Positions 59,212 to 64,000 of a DNA stretch of 64,000 nucleotides are shown here, in pieces. The notes under the pieces were generated by a model. It did no database searches. It saw only the letters and a list, made by a program, of their open reading frames with translations, and was not told where the DNA came from. Position numbers and translations under genes: made by a program. The stretch is from Verticillium longisporum. Its lineage: Eukaryota; Ascomycota; Sordariomycetes; Glomerellales; Plectosphaerellaceae. The stretch is taken from contig JAETXT010000008.1 of assembly GCA_019188255.1 (NCBI GenBank), positions 3,038,001 to 3,102,000 on the forward strand, read 5' to 3'. The stretch's first letter is position 1. Each line of letters starts with the position of its first letter.

Positions 59212-60391
59212 ATGGGTCGCGTCGTAAGTGCCGCCTCGATTCGCAACAACATGGCCATTGGTATTCGAGTCGCTGGATTGTTCTTGGGGGACGACGACGA
59301 ATTTCGACCGCCAGACCTCGACGGCGCCTCGACTCGAATATTTTCTGGCCATGAAGCTGCAACTTCAACACAGGAGGACAATGGGCGCTGACACAACCTT
59401 GCACAGATCCGCAACCAGAGAAAGGGCCGCGGCTCGATCTTTACGGCCAACACCCGCCTCAACAAGGTGAGAAGCGACCCGATTTCCCCTGCCCCGCGAA
59501 AACGGGACTGGGACGAAAACTCCCCCTCCAACGAGGACGAAATTTCCTAACTTCCATCATCACAGGCCCCGGCCAAGTTCCGAACTCTCGACTACGCTGA
59601 GCGCAATGGCTACCTCCGCGGAATCGTGAAGGAGATCATCCACGACCCCGGTCGTGGTGCTCCCCTCGCCAAGGTCACCTTCAAGGACCCCTACAAGTTC
59701 AAGCAGCACACCGAGACCTTCATCGCCAACGAGGGCATGTACACCGGCCAGTTCGTCTACGCCGGCAAGAACGCTGCTCTGACCGTCGGCAACATCCTGC
59801 CCCTGAGCTCCATGCCCGAGGGTACCGTCATCTCCAACGTCGAGGAGAAGATTGGTGACCGTGGCACCCTTGCCCGTACCTCCGGCAACTACATCACCAT
59901 CATCGGCCACAACCCCGATGAGGGCAAGACCCGCATCAAGCTTCCCTCTGGTGCCAAGAAGGTCGTCCACAGCCGCTCCCGTGGCATGATCGGCATTGTT
60001 GCTGGTGGTGGCCGTACCGACAAGCCTCTCCTGAGTATGTTTTTTTCGCTGCCTGGCGCTCTGGGGGCCATTATTGCACGAGAAGCGCAGATTTGCTAAT
60101 TCCATTTACAGAGGCTTCGCGTGCCAAGCACAAGTTCGCTGTCAAGCGCAACTCGTGGCCCAAGACTCGTGGTGTTGCCATGAACCCCGTCGACCATCCC
60201 CACGGTGGTGTAAGTAGCAGCGACCGCTTTGCGCCCGGGACAGAAGACGCTGACACAAGACACAGGGTAACCACCAACATATCGGCAAGGCCTCCACCAT
60301 CTCTCGTTACGCTGTCGCTGGTCAGAAGGCTGGTCTCATCGCCGCCAGGAGGACGGGTCTGCTCCGTGGTACCCAGAAGGTCAAGGATTAA
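59212..60391 (+). CDS. rpl2: 60S ribosomal protein uL2 (Rpl2/L8)
   Basis: Core protein of the large ribosomal subunit, contacting 25S rRNA at the peptidyl-transferase centre. Five exons: 59212-59223, 59407-59466, 59566-60034, 60112-60209 and 60266-60391, giving 254 residues, the standard length. The first exon is only 12 bases (MGRV), followed by [34 protein letters not shown] is the uL2 signature, with the His essential in the family. Introns near the start of the gene are usual for fungal ribosomal-protein genes. Codon use is strongly biased to C-ending codons (AAG, GTC, ATC), as expected for very high expression. Confidence 0.97.
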
Positions 60392-61953
60392 AAAGCTGGC
60401 TAGGATGGTATCCATGGTTCCATTGGGATGGTGTTACGCGGTTGGCATCTTTCGAGGTACTCGCGAGGGCAAAAACTCGTAGCTCTGGTGGCAAGTACCA
60501 TGACATTTCACGCATTAAGAAACCATGCCCCGGATGTCAGCGATGTGTGTCGGATACCCCGCGAATACAAATGTTCACGACCCAAGGAAGTGATGCATTA
60601 AGGGGACACCATTGATTTGTGTGACTGGAACATGCGACGAAGGGTCACGTTCTCCCAAACGCCTATGCTTTGGCGCTTACAACGTCCTGGTCAGGCTCAA
60701 CAGCGCTCGCTACACTTTTTCTTCTCGCAAACTGGATTTGAGGGTCATGACATCCACCATGAGCACCATCCCCGCCTACCTAGGTTAGGCGAGGGTCGCC
60801 AATCCCTACAATGTCGTAGAATTAACCCTTTTCAGGTCAGTTCACGATGCGGCCAGTTACGGGATCTGCCACGAGGGGACGGGTTGGAGTCTCGTAAGAA
60901 AGGGTTGATCGATCGGCGTTCAGTGTTGCTTGTTGGAGCGACGTTTATTTGGGTTGATTGAGTATGGAGATACAGTATCCGAGAGACACTTGGGCGATAC
61001 TTAAGAGCGAAATTGAGTGCGTCACGTCACCCACGTCCTAAGCCAGCCAGACTCGAAATCATTTGGTTCTGGTGTTCGCATGGCCTTGCACTTGACACGC
61101 ATCATTGCTTGCCATTCGTCGACGGGTGAACCGTAAGTAACAGGAATGAAGACGGACAAATCCGGCGCGTGGGCATCAAGGTGCTAACGCCGTACTACTA
61201 CATCTTCACTTGCACGATTCATCATAATTGGGCCTGTCGTCGTGTAATTAGTGCTTTCCTTCGGCCGTGTCACGACAAGTGCTTCGATCGCTTGATGCCC
61301 ACTAGCATGCGTTACAGGAAGCACATCGTCGTTGATAGTTCGGCTGGGAGCAACCTTTGCGATCTCAGGCTACCGACGATATCCACTTTGCTTGTGCGAT
61401 GCTCGCAGTATTCAGGACGGTCTGCAGTGAAATGTTTGTCGGCACTTGCGTGTCAGGTTTTCTTCGCCTACTGTCGTCCCCTGTTTCACCCAAGACCAAC
61501 CATATCAGTTTCCAGGTCAGCCTGCCGTAAGCTGACGGGCACAATGGACCTCAGCAGCATCGATGAAGCAGCGCGACTGGGGATGTCTTATACACCAGCC
61601 GGAATTGTTTTTTGAGCGGCCTGCGTGGCTCAGCTGCTGACCTGAAAAATAATGTGACTTCTGAGGAGTCGTAAAAGTAGCAAGATGGGAGACGCCGATT
61701 GCCGGGCGGGGACCGACTCGCTGCCACGACCGGAATCTCCCCTGAAAAAGTCATTCTGTGTTGGTTGAATGGTCAGGGGGTGGGCCGGCGGAGAAAAGCT
61801 GCCCCACGTAGGGACCAGCGACCCCTCGATGCTTGAGGGATTCTACACCCCACCTCCAAGTTTCCCTCTGACAACCCCGCCATCACCATCAACATCAGCA
61901 AAATTTCTCCCCTCCCCTCCAATCCCCCCAATATTCACATACCAGTCATCGCC
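60392..61953. other. spacer between rpl2 and adenosine kinase gene
   Basis: Holds the rpl2 3' flank and, in the last 200 bases, a CCCC/CACC-rich leader of the adenosine kinase gene. Middle part has frames of up to 148 codons (61169-61615 +) without family features. No gene supported. Confidence 0.45.
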
Positions 61954-63137
61954 ATGGCCGCCACAAAGGAATACAGCCTTCTCGTCCTGGAGAACCCTCT
62001 CCTCGGTATGACCGACACCCATGGCCAAAGAATCCTTGACAAAGCTACGAGCTAACCCCTCATCGTCAGATATCCAGGCCGTTGGCAACCAGGAGCTCCT
62101 TGACAAGTACAAGCTCAAGGCCAACGATGCCATCCTCGCGTCTGAGGAGCACCTCAGCATCTACGAGGACCTCCTCACCAACTACGACGCCAAGCTGATT
62201 GCCGGCGGCGCTGCCCAGAACCCCCCTCGCGGTGCCCAGTCCCCCGTGCCCCCCACCTCGGAGGTCTACCTCGGCGGTGTGGGCGATGATAAATACCCCG
62301 CCATCCTCCACGACGCCGTCAAGGCTGCCGGCCTCCGCGTCGAGTACCGCGCCGACCCCAAGACCCCCACCGGCCGCTGTGGTGTCGTCATCACCGGCCA
62401 CAACCGCTCCATGTGCACCGAGCTCGGCGCCGCCAACACGTCCGCCATGGACCACATTGACCGCCCCGAGATCTGGCAGCTCGCCCAGAACGCTGACGTC
62501 TTCTACGTCGGTGGCTACCACTTCACCGTCTGCCCCCCCGCCATCATGAAGCTGGCCCGCGAGGCCGCCGCCAACGACAAGGCCTTTGTCCTCTCCCTGT
62601 CCGCCCCCTTCATCTGCCAGTTCTTCAAGGAGCCCCTCGACGCCGCCGTGCCCTACTGCGACTACATCATCGGCAACGAGACCGAGGCCGCCGCCTTCGC
62701 CGAGTCCCACGGCCTCCAGTCCGCCGACCTCAAGGCCCTCGCCCGCGAGGTCGCCAACCTGCCCAAGGAGAACACCAAGCGCAAGCGCGTCGTCATCTTC
62801 ACCCAGGGCACCGAGCCCACCTTTGTCGCCGTCCAGGGCGAGGACGAGGTCAAGGAGTACCCCGTCAAGGCCATTGAGAAGGAGAAGATCAACGACACCA
62901 ACGGCGCCGGCGACGCCTTTGCCGGCGGCTTCCTCGCCGGCCTCGTCGAGAAGAAGTCCCTCGCCGAGAGCGTCGACCGCGGCCAGTGGCTCGCCAAGCT
63001 GTCCATCCAGGAGCTCGGTCCCTCGTACGTTCCACTCCGACCCTCTGACCTCGTCCATCCCGTCACTTGCAAAACAGAGCTGATTTTCTATCCCACATAG
63101 GTACCCCTTCCCCAAGCAGACCTACGAGTCTTCTTAG
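61954..63137 (+). CDS. ADO1: adenosine kinase
   Basis: PfkB/ribokinase-family enzyme that phosphorylates adenosine to AMP in purine salvage and keeps the methyl cycle running by removing adenosine. Exons 61954-62005, 62070-63024 and 63101-63137 give 347 residues, normal for the family. Seen in order: LLVLENPLLDIQA (across intron 1), KLIAGGAAQN, VYLGGVGDDKY, GRCGVVITGHNRSM, FYVGGYHFTVCP, SLSAPFICQFF, IIGNETEA and NDTNGAGDAFAGGFLAGL, whose Asp is the catalytic base. The segment after GGAAQN (PPRGAQSPVPPTSE) is a little unlike relatives but in frame. The C terminus YPFPKQTYESS is added by the third exon. Strong C-ending codon bias suggests high expression. Confidence 0.95.
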
Positions 63138-64000
63138 ATCGGTCCAGGATCGACCGGGAGCATAGCGACTTCTGAACCTCACCCAAGCTCGCAGCAGAGC
63201 AGGGCCAGGTTCCGGGATAGGGCGAGGCGTTGCAGGTTTCACAAGGGAAAAACAGGTTTCAACAACAGGCGTTTTAACAACACCCCATGGAAGAGGGTTG
63301 GTTCACCCACCATTTAGCGAGAACGGCGAGCGTTCTTATTTTTTTGCATCAACTTGCAAGCAAGGAGAAAAATTCCCCGGCCCCCACGCCCTAGATCTGA
63401 ATGATGATAAACGTCACGGATTACAGGGCTAAAGTGTTGTCGGCCAGTTTTTCTTTTATCGGGTTTTCATTTTCCCATCATCTACGGGCAGACTCGTTGA
63501 ACAGGCATCTAACTAGGAGGCTGCGTTCGTCTCTCCTAGAAAGAGAGGCGAGCAGCCCAAGACAGCTTCAGCTCCTCTCATCAACGTATTCCCCCCGCGT
63601 CTCGTGCATTGTGAACGTAATGATCCGTACAAGTGGTGCTCCAACTCGCCCCCACAGTTTTTCCAGACACTTTTGGATGCTGCGCCGATTCAACCTAGAG
63701 AATATGGGTTAGGACATCAATGACCAATGCAGAACGCGTGTGCCACTTACAGCTCCAAATAACACCCACAAGCTTACGGTGGCCCCCCCACCTCTGACCA
63801 CTGGCAAGAAAACAATGCCTGATGAGCGAGACAAAGGGGGGGGGAGGTTGTTTGATAGCAGAAACTCCCTTCTACCGGAGAGTCGGGCCCGACTTTTTCG
63901 AAAGACTCGCCTGTATCGTTGCGCACTTTGGCACCCTACAACACAGCGAACCAAGAAGAAAAAAAACCAGGGCCGCATTAAGGGCAGGGGTCGGATGATT
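63138..64000. other. 3' flank of adenosine kinase gene to window end
   Basis: No supportable gene. A minus-strand frame at 63709-63978 is open but shows no family features. The window end may cut a further gene. Confidence 0.4.

Noticed and set aside
61169..61615. 148-codon + strand frame between rpl2 and adenosine kinase
   Set aside because: No resemblance to a family, cysteine-rich but without pattern, and codon use unlike neighbours.
62066..63115. 349-codon minus-strand frame opposite adenosine kinase
   Set aside because: Mirror of strong C-ending codon bias; product is Gly/Val/Asp-rich without family features.
63709..63978. Minus-strand frame of 89 codons at the window end
   Set aside because: Phe-rich start comes from an A run; no family features or intron support.

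Overview
This window is a eukaryotic nuclear fragment from a filamentous ascomycete. Genes carry short 50-130 bp introns with GT...AG borders and pyrimidine-rich ends. Coding DNA is GC-rich. The set of families (Pan1, Nnf1, Vid21, Atg101, a DUF1770 protein, a GH5 beta-1,6-glucanase-like enzyme) is typical of Sordariomycetes. Hypocreales is my guess from overall protein character; it is not proven here. I see no virus, plasmid, CRISPR array, rRNA, credible tRNA or intact transposon.

Layout. 0-11.2 kb: the 3' part of an APC-superfamily choline/amino-acid permease (+), an endosomal Na+/H+ exchanger (+), and the large NuA4 subunit Vid21/Eaf1 (-). 11.2-17.1 kb: gene-poor, with a small secreted protein built of two copies of one cysteine module (-) and a decayed MAPEG-family gene (-). 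17.1-20.1 kb: kinetochore protein Nnf1 (+) and a PH-domain protein (-), convergent. 20.1-24.1 kb: 4 kb without a supportable gene. 24.1-33.6 kb: a G3BP-like NTF2+RRM protein, GPI ethanolamine-phosphate transferase (PIG-O/Gpi13) and a cytochrome b561-like membrane protein with a very long tail, all (-). 34.4-39.3 kb: phosphopantetheine adenylyltransferase (Cab4-like), a secreted GH5 glucanase, and an unknown protein with an internal repeat, all (+). 39.6-45.1 kb: a tentative small gene (-) and the endocytic scaffold Pan1 (+). 45.1-50.7 kb: a long gene-free region ahead of a forkhead transcription factor (+). 54.4-63.1 kb: Atg101 (-), a DUF1770 protein (+), a WHIM-type chromatin protein (-), ribosomal protein uL2/Rpl2 (+) and adenosine kinase (+).

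Most genes are housekeeping and act in separate processes: chromatin acetylation and remodelling, chromosome segregation, endocytosis, autophagy initiation, GPI-anchor and CoA synthesis, translation, and purine salvage. I do not see a biosynthetic cluster or a defence island.

The most striking sequence-level pattern is technical or evolutionary. Five well-conserved genes (NHX1-like, G3BP-like, Cab4-like, PAN1, WHIM) carry nine apparent frame breaks. Every one is repaired by adding a single base, usually in a run of 3-6 identical bases. After that repair each gene has a length divisible by three and a family-like protein. The one-sidedness points to uncorrected homopolymer undercalls in the assembly, not to nine independent mutations. 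The MAPEG gene differs: it shows mixed indels, an 11-base insertion and an in-frame stop, so it looks like a true pseudogene. The most interesting biology is the twin-module secreted protein, the repeat-rich Vid21 tail, the two-fold repeat in the unknown 263-residue protein, and the possible small gene at 39.6-40.0 kb.
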